Of a DNA stretch of 42,669 bases, positions 1 through 6,987 are shown piece after piece (position 1 is the first letter of the stretch; every line of letters starts with the position of its first letter). Position numbers and translations under genes: made by a program. The notes below the pieces were generated by a model. It made no database searches, was not told where the DNA came from, and worked only from the letters and a program-made list of their open reading frames with translations. Origin of the DNA: a virus; IMG/VR virus record IMGVR_UViG_3300035698_031681, positions 1-42,669 of that record; one strand, 5' to 3'.

Positions 1-117
1 AAAATTACTTAGACAGTATATCTTATCTAAGTAGGGCTGTTGTCAATCAGCCCATTGTAGTGCCTGACTCTGTTAGGTAATTACAAGCCTCCTCCTTTAT
101 GGGGGAGGTAATTGACA
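1..117. repeat. left copy of 117-bp terminal inverted repeat
   Basis: Bases 1..117 are the exact reverse complement of 42546..42662; the match stops at base 118. The repeat holds three small inverted repeats: ACTTAGA/TCTAAGT (12-base loop), GGGCTG/CAGCCC (8-base loop), and CCTCC/GGAGG flanked by AATTA/TAATT. On the minus strand it encodes the last 23 codons of the lipoprotein gene at 47..469. It could be a true end of a linear element, an internal inverted repeat that ended assembly, or an artefact. Confidence 0.9.
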
Positions 118-469
118 ATTCATCCTCCACCCACTTGAACCGCTTCCAACCATTATCAATATACCTATATAATTTACCTTGTTGCCCTATCCTGAGTTCT
201 GAGTTTGAAGGATATAGTAATCCACTAACTGATATTACTTGACCATTATCAAATGTGAATTGTAAGTAGCCTCGACCATGATAGTCCAGATCTATCATTT
301 CCCCTTCGGCAACAAGTTCCCAACCCTCATGAGATACATCATTGCTATGATCAGTCCCATCGGGTTTATCATCGCAACCAACCATTACTATGAAGGAAGA
401 TATAGTAGCAACCAAACAAAACAAAATTACAGGATGGAAGTTTTTTAATTCTCTAATTATTGCATTCAT
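47..469 (-). CDS. putative small lipoprotein
   Basis: The 140-residue product starts with a charged N-terminus and a hydrophobic segment (about residues 13-31), followed by VMVGC with Cys32 as a plausible lipidation site, so it is probably exported and membrane-anchored. The mature part (WELVAEGEMIDLDY, then short beta-rich stretches) is not a family I recognise. It is the last gene of the minus-strand series; its final 23 codons lie inside the terminal repeat. The start follows an AAGAGG site, and a strong sigma70-type promoter lies just upstream (511..539), so it is probably transcribed alone. Confidence 0.65.
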   Translation of the reverse strand: MNAIIRELKNFHPVILFCLVATISSFIVMVGCDDKPDGTDHSNDVSHEGWELVAEGEMIDLDYHGRGYLQFTFDNGQVISVSGLLYPSNSELRIGQQGKLYRYIDNGWKRFKWVEDELSITSPIKEEACNYLTESGTTMG

Positions 470-510
470 AACTGCCTCTTTTCCACTTTTATCACTTCTC
501 TCACTATCGA

Positions 511-539
511 ATTATACCACATTGTAGATTAGCAGTCAA
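511..539 (-). promoter_or_regulatory. sigma70-type promoter for the lipoprotein gene
   Basis: Minus strand: -35 TTGACT (534..539), 17-bp spacer, -10 TATAAT (511..516). The start codon at 469 is about 40 bases downstream. A GATAAAAGTGG element, resembling that of the element's other promoters, sits between promoter and gene. Confidence 0.75.
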
Positions 540-563
540 AGGGAATTTTTGAAAAATCAACAA

Positions 564-607
564 TTAAAAAAAATAGTGTAAGCCTCTAAAGATAAGAGAC
601 TTACACT
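564..607 (-). terminator. intrinsic terminator after the methyltransferase operon
   Basis: On the minus strand a 13-bp stem (AGTGTAAG, a U-G wobble, CTCT; loop TATCTTT) is followed by TATTTTTTTT. It lies just downstream of the methyltransferase stop at 640 and ends the long minus-strand operon before the lipoprotein promoter. Confidence 0.9.
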
Positions 608-639
608 TCCGGGATCCGGACTTGGCACTCAGTTTTTAT

Positions 640-1719
640 TCAAAAATCACGTTTTACTAGTAAATCAGATATGTTTTCTACTTCTTCTGAAAAGCCCTGA
701 AGAGGCTCAAATTCATCAAATCTGTCCCTAGTTATTTTCATATAATCGGGGTTCAACTCAATACCCACATACTTCCTTCCCAGACTCCAACAAGTGATAC
801 CTGTTGTACCTGCTCCATTGAACGGATCTAACACCAAGCATTCCTCTGTCGATGAATCTTTACGCTCACATTTACAAGGGAAAAACCAATCTGATTTATT
901 ATCTTTGAATCTCTGTGTAGGAGTTTGGCATACAGGGCAGCACCCACCTTCTGATGTCCCTGCCAATATGCATGGGCCTATTAACTCTTCGGGGTAGACA
1001 GCGAAATGAGCTTCAGGTAGAGAGGCAGTTGCCGTACACCATATGTCTCTTATGTTCATCGTTATTTCTTCGCCATGCTCTATTTTCGTCAGCATTTTTT
1101 TATAAGTTTTATCTTGAGATGCACCACTTAATGCATACTGAGGGTTGTGAAAATCTTTTCTTTCTTCTATATGATTAACGGAACTTGCTCTCTTCACAGA
1201 AATTTCTTTCTGTGGCACTTGGAGCATATCTATATCATAGAAATAGTTAGGAGTTTTTGTCAGTAAAAATAGATGCTCGTATGACTTGGCCGGCCTGTCT
1301 TTTGCACTATCGGGTTGTGGATTAGTTTTGGCCCAGATAATATCACTTCTAATATACCATCCATCTGCTCTTAATGCCAATGCTACCATCCACGGGATCC
1401 CCACCAACTCTTTTCTTTTAATACTGGATCCTTTGATAGTCTTCGTGCTGTAGCTGTCTCCGATGTTCAGCCAGAATGTCCCATCTTCTCTCAACACTCT
1501 TTTTACTTCACTAAGGATCTTCACTAAGTTATATACATATTCTTGAGGAGTCTCTTCTTGGCCTAGTTGCATAACATCGTTATAATCTCTTTGCTTCCAG
1601 TAAGGAGGAGACGTTACACAGCCATGAAAGATATTTGGATCAAACTGTTCTAATATCTTTGTCGCTGCCCCACAAAATAATTTGTATTGAAAAACTCTAC
1701 GTTTGATTGGTCTAGGCAT
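640..1719 (-). CDS. DNA methyltransferase, beta class (N4-cytosine/N6-adenine type), with zinc-ribbon insert
   Basis: This 359-residue protein has the catalytic motif TSPPYW near residues 36-41 and the AdoMet-binding motif LDPFNGAGTTG near 297-307. That order (catalytic first) marks the beta class. SPPY is common in N4-cytosine enzymes but also occurs in N6-adenine ones. Between them is a cysteine insert (GGCCPVCQTP...CKCE, about 258-284) that looks like a zinc ribbon. It is a paralogue of 40422..41519, which has the same insert. No nuclease gene adjoins it, so it is probably an orphan methylase that marks or protects the element's DNA. It follows 1729..2271 by 9 bases and ends at a terminator. 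Confidence 0.88.
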   Translation of the reverse strand: MPRPIKRRVFQYKLFCGAATKILEQFDPNIFHGCVTSPPYWKQRDYNDVMQLGQEETPQEYVYNLVKILSEVKRVLREDGTFWLNIGDSYSTKTIKGSSIKRKELVGIPWMVALALRADGWYIRSDIIWAKTNPQPDSAKDRPAKSYEHLFLLTKTPNYFYDIDMLQVPQKEISVKRASSVNHIEERKDFHNPQYALSGASQDKTYKKMLTKIEHGEEITMNIRDIWCTATASLPEAHFAVYPEELIGPCILAGTSEGGCCPVCQTPTQRFKDNKSDWFFPCKCERKDSSTEECLVLDPFNGAGTTGITCWSLGRKYVGIELNPDYMKITRDRFDEFEPLQGFSEEVENISDLLVKRDF

Positions 1720-1728
1720 GTGTCACCA

Positions 1729-2271
1729 CTATAACAAATAAATTAACAACAAATACATTCCATATCCCATACCCCCTAATAAGGCTACACTTAACGAAAA
1801 CATCAAAGAAAATAATCCCAGAACCTCCATCAGTTTATATTTCCTCTTCTTCAACTCACGTTCTACAAAATGATATAACTCCAAAACCTCTTTATCATCC
1901 CTACCTTCAGGCATTTGTCTTGTAACAGCTTGCATCAAAGGGCCTGAATGCAGAAAATCTTGTGGTATGTTCTCAGCTATTTTCTTCTTTATTTCTTCGG
2001 GAGGATCATTGTAGATATTAAACTCATGGATAGTTTTCTCTAATTCTGCAATCTGAGCCGGAGACCATTCAAAATACTCCAACAATATCATTTTTAAGCT
2101 TTGTAGGCTGTGGTCGATACTTATAAAATTCATACCCTTAGAATGTTTAATCTTCTTAATCCCATGGTACAGAGCTATGGCCAGTTTAAGAGGATCTTTC
2201 TCTTGGGCTATTTTCCCAAGATCCATGCCTCCCATAGGATCTTGTCCCGAATTGCTATTTTGTTCAGACAT
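1729..2271 (-). CDS. hypothetical protein with C-terminal membrane hairpin
   Basis: 180 residues. The N-terminal 140 are charged and helical with no motif I know. The C-terminus (after KLMEVLGLF) has about 30 hydrophobic residues rich in Gly, Leu and Met, enough for one long or two short membrane segments, so the bulk of the protein probably faces the cytoplasm as a tail-anchored domain. AAGGA precedes the start. It sits between another membrane protein (2279..2716) and the methyltransferase. Function unknown. Confidence 0.6.
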   Translation of the reverse strand: MSEQNSNSGQDPMGGMDLGKIAQEKDPLKLAIALYHGIKKIKHSKGMNFISIDHSLQSLKMILLEYFEWSPAQIAELEKTIHEFNIYNDPPEEIKKKIAENIPQDFLHSGPLMQAVTRQMPEGRDDKEVLELYHFVERELKKRKYKLMEVLGLFSLMFSLSVALLGGMGYGMYLLLIYLL

Positions 2272-2278
2272 ATCTTCC

Positions 2279-2716
2279 TTAATAAACTACAATAACGATA
2301 GTCTCAACCATTAGGTCATTTTTATCGTAAAAGTCTATATCCCATTTGCCAGTAGCATCAAAAACTGCACTAACCCATCTTTTAGTAATTTTACAAGATC
2401 TCTCCGAATCATCGGGGGCCACAGCCAGTGCCTTAACTGCCTGGTCGATTAAACTAAATCTAACAGGCTTACCCACTGAAGCTTCTCCCCTGCGTTCCAC
2501 TATCTCTATAGTGGTTACACCACCTGAGTCCGATGAGGGCATCGCCTGTGTCGGAGGGTTGTTTGTGTTAACTGCCTGCACTTCAGGAGTTGAATAGCTT
2601 CCTTCACTGTCACTATCCCCTTCTCCTACCAATAGTTTAATAGCGGGGAGGATAACGAATACACATATCAAAAAAATCCAAAACCCATCAATTTCTATTT
2701 TACCTGCTCGTCTCAT
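2279..2716 (-). CDS. hypothetical single-pass membrane protein
   Basis: 145 residues with one N-terminal hydrophobic segment (about 11-29, FWIFLICVFVILPAIKLLV) preceded by basic residues. A Ser/Asp/Pro-rich linker (about 33-68) and a small domain ending in hydrophobic strands (VETIVIVVY) follow, probably outside the cytoplasmic membrane. ATG overlaps the upstream stop (ATGA), with AAGGAG seven bases before it, so translation is coupled to 2713..3231. No family recognised. Confidence 0.6.
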   Translation of the reverse strand: MRRAGKIEIDGFWIFLICVFVILPAIKLLVGEGDSDSEGSYSTPEVQAVNTNNPPTQAMPSSDSGGVTTIEIVERRGEASVGKPVRFSLIDQAVKALAVAPDDSERSCKITKRWVSAVFDATGKWDIDFYDKNDLMVETIVIVVY

Positions 2717-3231
2717 TGAAAATCTCCTTCCAAAATACTAATTTCTACATCTCTGATTTCTAACTCAAACAATACTACAGTTACACATTGGAACAACAAC
2801 ACCATATCTCTTTTTGATTCGGCATGAGGGAATTTCAAAACCAACGCTTTAATCGCTTGCTGTTTATAAAGCAAATTGGCCCATATGATCTTCCTCAATC
2901 TTGCCAATACTACTTCTTTACTTTCTACACTTGCTTTAAGATCGTTTACCACGTCCCAACATTCTAGTTCACAACCTATTCTTAAAATAACTCCTGCCAA
3001 AGTTTCATCTTCGCAGAGCCTTTTTGTTTCCAGATCTATACTACTAAACTCTTGCCTGTATAACTTAAGTTCTCCCAACACTAGCACTAAACACTGAAAG
3101 AATAATATTACATCGAAATCTTCTTCATCAATTCCTTTTAGGATGCCATTGATGCGATCTTTATACTGTCTTATATCGACCCAACTTTTGTCTCTTTCAG
3201 CTTCTCTCAATATTTGCTTATTATCAACCAA
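2713..3231 (-). CDS. hypothetical helical protein
   Basis: 172 residues, soluble and largely alpha-helical by composition, with two similar Leu-rich stretches (VILFFQCLVLVLGELKLYR and VLLFQCVTVVLFELEIRDV) that suggest an internal duplication of a roughly 80-residue unit. No catalytic motif seen. The reading frame begins at TTG with only a distant AAGG, so the start is uncertain. It overlaps the next gene by 4 bases. Confidence 0.55.
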   Translation of the reverse strand: MVDNKQILREAERDKSWVDIRQYKDRINGILKGIDEEDFDVILFFQCLVLVLGELKLYRQEFSSIDLETKRLCEDETLAGVILRIGCELECWDVVNDLKASVESKEVVLARLRKIIWANLLYKQQAIKALVLKFPHAESKRDMVLLFQCVTVVLFELEIRDVEISILEGDFQ

Positions 3232-3239
3232 AATACTTA

Positions 3240-3653
3240 TTAACCTTCTTTGAACATATGTGGGTGGTGTTCTCTATTATACTCATCGACTTTTAAGTTA
3301 TGTTCTTTAGCACTCTCACTCAACCATCCTACCAAATGCTGCATTTCGGTTCCGTTAAGAGGGGAGCCATCTGTATGAGAAGGGAATATAGGAATTAAAT
3401 TTTCTGGTTTCTTCTGCATAACAAAAGGTTCTTTCCACAACTTATGCAGTTCCTCTTCTACCTTATCTCCCTCTTCTATACCTAATGCAGCTATTAGAGA
3501 GTAATACCATTCTGTATCTATAGGAGGATGAATATAACCACGCTCAAGATCACACAAACTAATAGGAGAGATCTTCATTTTATCAGCAAAATTTCTCAAA
3601 CCCATCTGTGCCTTTAAGAGACGCAACTCTTTTAATTTTTTCCCGAAAAACAT
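3240..3653 (-). CDS. XRE-family HTH regulator
   Basis: 137 residues. Residues 5-58 form a Cro/CI-type helix-turn-helix: LKELRLLKAQMGLRNFADKM, then ISPISLCDLERG, then the terminal helices around LIAALGI. The rest lacks a recognised domain. Probably a DNA-binding transcription regulator. The start has AAGGA a few bases upstream and follows the metallophosphoesterase stop by one base, so it belongs to the same operon. Confidence 0.75.
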   Translation of the reverse strand: MFFGKKLKELRLLKAQMGLRNFADKMKISPISLCDLERGYIHPPIDTEWYYSLIAALGIEEGDKVEEELHKLWKEPFVMQKKPENLIPIFPSHTDGSPLNGTEMQHLVGWLSESAKEHNLKVDEYNREHHPHMFKEG

Positions 3654-3654
3654 C

Positions 3655-4341
3655 TTATCCTTCTTTCCCTATCACATCGACCACTATCCCTGGTCGGCAT
3701 AGTTGATAAGACTCGTTTAACAAAGAGGCATTAACAAACTTAATCCCATCTTTGGTAAGCATCCCATATTGACCATGATTGTGGCCAAAGACAACTAACT
3801 TAGGTTGGATCTTCATGATCCTTCTCATTAAAGAACTCGACCCTATCTTCTTTTGAACTCTTTTGCCAGTTTGGGGGTCAGTGTAATCTACCTGATCCAT
3901 CATATTGTGAGGTGGAGAATGACATAGTAAAATATCAGTATCTTCGGGGATATGCTCCCAATATTTTTTAAGACTATCCCGATCCATATTGAATGCCCAG
4001 TTATTAAATGGTAGCTGCCATGGAGTCCCATAGATTTTCAATCCCATTATCTCGATTGCTTCATCTTGGAGGTAATGGAAATTAGCATTCATTTTAGGAA
4101 CGGCCTCTGGCTCCCTTTCCCATATCCAATCATGGTTTCCTGCAATAGCCACACATTCTTTGATAGGTTGATCGGCCAACCAATCTCTAAAATCATTATC
4201 TAACCAATCTATTTGCATCTCCAAACACAATAAAGCTTCGTGTGTGGCAGGACAAAGATCACCTGCTATTAAAAGAAGATCACATTCGGGGGTAGTATAT
4301 TCCAACTGACCATGAAAATCTGCTGTGCATCCTACTCTCAT
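3655..4341 (-). CDS. calcineurin-like metallophosphoesterase
   Basis: 228 residues with the full metallophosphoesterase signature: Asp8-x-His10 (TADFHG), GDLC with Asp28, GNHDW (about 71-75), HSPPH, and the C-terminal FGHNHG. These residues hold a two-metal centre that hydrolyses phosphomono- or diesters. The substrate cannot be read from sequence; nucleic-acid ends, cyclic nucleotides and phosphoproteins are all possible. ATG overlaps the upstream TAA (TAATG). A second, divergent member of the family is two genes upstream at 4619..5308. Confidence 0.85.
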   Translation of the reverse strand: MRVGCTADFHGQLEYTTPECDLLLIAGDLCPATHEALLCLEMQIDWLDNDFRDWLADQPIKECVAIAGNHDWIWEREPEAVPKMNANFHYLQDEAIEIMGLKIYGTPWQLPFNNWAFNMDRDSLKKYWEHIPEDTDILLCHSPPHNMMDQVDYTDPQTGKRVQKKIGSSSLMRRIMKIQPKLVVFGHNHGQYGMLTKDGIKFVNASLLNESYQLCRPGIVVDVIGKEG

Positions 4342-4619
4342 TATTTTACCTCATCTATTTTACTGACAGGACCATTCTCTCTTATTTTTTTATCTTCGTA
4401 TGGTCCAGCTACCACTCTATAAAATTCTGCTTTAACACAGTTAATAATCCCCATTATAGTGTTCAACGTTTCGTATGACAATCCTTTTCTTTCTATAATT
4501 GTATGTAGTATACGAGTGATGATATAGTTATATTCTCCTGTGCTTAACTCTCTTGATCTAGTCAAGTTGATAATTTTTTCTTCCAGATCTTTTCTCAACG
4601 CCGGTTTGATATAAGGCAT
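4341..4619 (-). CDS. hypothetical small helical protein
   Basis: About 92 residues if translation begins at the ATG overlapping the upstream stop (TAATG at 4619), which has AAGGA eight bases before it. An upstream ATG would add six residues. The sequence (MPYIKPALRKDLEEKI...) resembles short helical proteins common in large phages, but no function can be given. It lies between two metallophosphoesterase genes and is probably translationally coupled to both. Confidence 0.6.
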   Translation of the reverse strand: MPYIKPALRKDLEEKIINLTRSRELSTGEYNYIITRILHTIIERKGLSYETLNTIMGIINCVKAEFYRVVAGPYEDKKIRENGPVSKIDEVK

Positions 4620-5308
4620 TACATCCATCCTTCCCATGTCAATTCAGGTATGATAAAAGTCGCATCTATTTTAGTTCCATAGGCCAACTCCCCCAAACAT
4701 ATAAATCTTGTGATCCCTTCTTCTGTAGCAATAGTAAAGTCTTTCTTATTATGATAATGACCAAATATCCAATACTCAGGATGATGGATATGATATAACT
4801 GTTCCAACAACCTCTCTGTTCTACTTATTACTTTTATCTTGGCCATATTATTAGGCTTAACAACTTGTAGTTTTACCACTGAAGGACATTCATGTGACAC
4901 AACTATGCGAGGTTTGGATTTTTTATACAATTCTATTGCCGACAGCATATCAATTTCAGGTAGCTCTTCTGCTGCCCACCAAGTTTTTTCGACAATTCTA
5001 AAAGCCTTATCTATAGAATAACCACCAGAGATATAAAATATCCCTGTTGCTTCATGGTATCCGAAGTCTCCTAAATAATTAGGATGTGGTTTAGACAGTT
5101 CGGGGTTATCATGATTCCCCCGGATCCACTTATGATTAGGAGATAGATCTGGCACTATAAAACTAGCCAAAGTTTCTTTATCTTCAACATAATCATATGG
5201 GCTACCACAGCCTACACACATATCACCTAACTGCAAAGAACAATCAGTGTCTTGGGTGATCTCTACATATTTTTTGAAATTAGCATGTACGTCACCGATA
5301 AATAACAT
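4619..5308 (-). CDS. calcineurin-like metallophosphoesterase (second copy)
   Basis: 229 residues with all metallophosphoesterase motifs: IGDVH (Asp6, His8), LGDMC (Asp near 29), RGNHDN (about 64-69), VSHECPS and FGHYH. It is a two-metal hydrolase of unknown substrate. Similarity to the neighbour at 3655..4341 is limited to motifs, so they are not a recent duplication. AGAGGA precedes the ATG, which overlaps the end of 5292..5747. Confidence 0.85.
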   Translation of the reverse strand: MLFIGDVHANFKKYVEITQDTDCSLQLGDMCVGCGSPYDYVEDKETLASFIVPDLSPNHKWIRGNHDNPELSKPHPNYLGDFGYHEATGIFYISGGYSIDKAFRIVEKTWWAAEELPEIDMLSAIELYKKSKPRIVVSHECPSVVKLQVVKPNNMAKIKVISRTERLLEQLYHIHHPEYWIFGHYHNKKDFTIATEEGITRFICLGELAYGTKIDATFIIPELTWEGWM

Positions 5309-5747
5309 TATTTGTCCTCTCGCATTCTTTCAACCATTCAGGAGTCCCAGCTATTTCCTCATCTTGGATCCATTGTACTTCATCGGGGTAGGCTTGTCTG
5401 GGGTCATCTTTATTATCGACAATATATTGGCCTGCTCCTTGCAACTTCCCGGCATAAACTACATATCCTCGCCTGAATTTTATTCTATTATGAAACTCAT
5501 CAATTGCTATTATTTCTTCACTTGCTTCTATTTTAACAATTAACCAATATCCTTTATACTGCGATTCATATGGTAGGTAATATGTTTTACCCCATGGAAT
5601 CCCATATAGACCACTCATAATATCTTTATCAAAAACAAATCTTTTTGCCTCTACGTATCCTGTCGTGGGGTATCGGTTCCCCCCAATATCCATCCAATCA
5701 TCGTCGATATAAACTAATATCAACAAATACCTATTATTAGAAACCAT
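5292..5747 (-). CDS. hypothetical protein
   Basis: About 151 residues starting at the ATG preceded by GAGGATCAGA; the frame opens six codons earlier without a good ribosome site. It is rich in aromatic residues and short beta-type stretches (YWLIVKIEASEEIIAIDEF, RRGYVVYAGKL), suggesting a compact beta fold. No domain recognised. It is the first gene after promoter 5794..5821 and so heads the operon that runs to the terminator at 564..607. Confidence 0.6.
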   Translation of the reverse strand: MVSNNRYLLILVYIDDDWMDIGGNRYPTTGYVEAKRFVFDKDIMSGLYGIPWGKTYYLPYESQYKGYWLIVKIEASEEIIAIDEFHNRIKFRRGYVVYAGKLQGAGQYIVDNKDDPRQAYPDEVQWIQDEEIAGTPEWLKECERTNNVIYR

Positions 5748-5793
5748 TCTGATCCTCACTATCATAGTAGTATAACTTGCCTTCTAAGGATCA

Positions 5794-5821
5794 ATTATAA
5801 TCTAATTTATTCACTTTTCAA
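5794..5821 (-). promoter_or_regulatory. promoter of the shared TTGAAAAGTG class
   Basis: Minus strand: -35 TTGAAA (5816..5821), 16-bp spacer beginning AGTG, -10 TATAAT (5794..5799). Three other promoters here (10590..10617, 33684..33711, 37836..37863) have the same spacing and the same AGTG after the -35 box. It drives 5292..5747 and the genes after it. Confidence 0.75.
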
Positions 5822-5822
5822 T

Positions 5823-5864
5823 AAAAAAAATATCCCTCCTATATTTTATAAGTATAAGAGGGAT
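5823..5864 (-). terminator. intrinsic terminator after 5897..6367
   Basis: On the minus strand a 12-bp stem (ATCCCTCTTATA pairing TATAGGAGGGAT with one wobble, 9-base loop) is followed by a run of eight T. It ends the Ro60-ankyrin operon immediately before the next promoter. Confidence 0.88.
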
Positions 5865-5896
5865 AAATGTTTATAACCACTTTTTTACGCAAGTTT

Positions 5897-6367
5897 TTAC
5901 ACTTTTACAGGTTGTTCCTGTTCTGCCGGTTCTACACTTTTAACCAACTCTGGTTGGTTCCGTTTGAAACGACATATCTTCTTCATTTCTTCCCAGAATA
6001 GCATACGATTCGCTTCATTTGGGACAGCTTGTTCTAAAGCCCTACCAAAAGAAATACTTCTTCCTACCATTTTACTAAATCTGTCTTTACGACTTTGATG
6101 GGCAACGCCGATCCCTATCACATTCTCACTTTCACGGGTATAACCCTCAATTTTGAGGATTGTACATCCGACATGAGTGGTGAATAAGTAATCTCTAGCA
6201 GGAGCATATGGCACTTTTACCTCTCCTCTGCCTTCGACCTCAACAAGAAGATATCCTGCCTTATTTTGCTTAACCATCTCTTTTCCAGAGGGAAATCTGT
6301 GCCCGTATTTTAACTTATGATACCGAAAAAATACCTTATACTCTCGTCCGTTTACTTTAAATCTCAT
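5897..6367 (-). CDS. hypothetical phage-type protein
   Basis: 156 residues, basic in the first half (RFKVNGREYKVFFRYHKLKYG) with a later segment SKMVGRSISFGRALEQAV. The tail of about 20 residues is rich in Glu, Gln, Pro and Val and probably disordered. Similar 'K..GR.I..GRAL' segments are found in uncharacterised phage proteins, but I cannot name a function. GGAG lies seven bases before the ATG. It is the last gene before a terminator. Confidence 0.6.
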   Translation of the reverse strand: MRFKVNGREYKVFFRYHKLKYGHRFPSGKEMVKQNKAGYLLVEVEGRGEVKVPYAPARDYLFTTHVGCTILKIEGYTRESENVIGIGVAHQSRKDRFSKMVGRSISFGRALEQAVPNEANRMLFWEEMKKICRFKRNQPELVKSVEPAEQEQPVKV

Positions 6368-6380
6368 TTGTGAACTCCTT

Positions 6381-6923
6381 CTATACTTTGACTAATTTCT
6401 TCTTCCTGTTCGACTTGTCATGTTCCTCGAACAGGTTTAACGCAAATTGATTGCCTTCATAAAAGGCCATTTCTTTTGGGGTATTGCCGTTGTTGTCGGT
6501 ATAATCAAGATACAATCCTGCTTCTATGTATTCTTTGATTTTTTCATTGTCCCGCATAGCAATAGCTTCGTGCAACGGAGATCTACCGAATCTTGTTGCC
6601 GATTGCAGCTTGGGTTTTGTGTCTGTCCTGATCCTTCTTCTCACGACCGGAGGTTCTACAACTTCACCACTCTCAGTAATTTCACTTTCTTTTTTCTTAA
6701 TTAGATCCAACATAAAATCTTTCCTGATCTCTTTTTTAGCATTAATATATTGTGATGTTTCGTTGGAGCCTGCCTCTACTTCTTGTAAATAATCTTCGGG
6801 TTCAGCATCGAAATCTAAGAACCCCTCTTTTCTCCACTTGTTGAAAATCTTATTGATGTGATCTCTGGGGACTTCGTTTCGATGAAAAATTTGTAACATG
6901 CGGTTCTTTAACATCTTATCCAC
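6381..6923 (-). CDS. ankyrin-repeat protein
   Basis: 180 residues. Residues about 112-165 hold at least one clear ankyrin unit with part of a second (GRSPLHEAIAMRDNEKIKEY, DNNGNTPKEMAF). The N-terminal 100 residues are charged and helical. Ankyrin repeats bind other proteins; the partner is unknown. Translation starts at GTG with AAGGGA six bases upstream, and that ribosome site lies inside a small hairpin (6931..6944). It directly follows the Ro60 gene. Confidence 0.7.
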   Translation of the reverse strand: MDKMLKNRMLQIFHRNEVPRDHINKIFNKWRKEGFLDFDAEPEDYLQEVEAGSNETSQYINAKKEIRKDFMLDLIKKKESEITESGEVVEPPVVRRRIRTDTKPKLQSATRFGRSPLHEAIAMRDNEKIKEYIEAGLYLDYTDNNGNTPKEMAFYEGNQFALNLFEEHDKSNRKKKLVKV

Positions 6924-6930
6924 ATCAGGT

Positions 6931-6973
6931 CCCTTAATGAAGGGCAGGAGTGGCAGGGAATGACCCTACCACT
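6931..6973 (-). promoter_or_regulatory. two hairpins between Ro60 and ankyrin genes
   Basis: On the minus strand the first hairpin is a 10-bp stem (AGTGGTAGGG/CCCTGCCACT, one wobble, loop TCATT; 6949..6973) with no T-run, so not a normal terminator. The second (CCCTT/AAGGG, loop CATT on the minus strand; 6931..6944) includes the AAGGG of the ankyrin gene's ribosome site. They may protect the Ro60 message end, restrain ankyrin translation, or bind a protein. Confidence 0.5.
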
Positions 6974-6987
6974 CTTACCACAACTTA

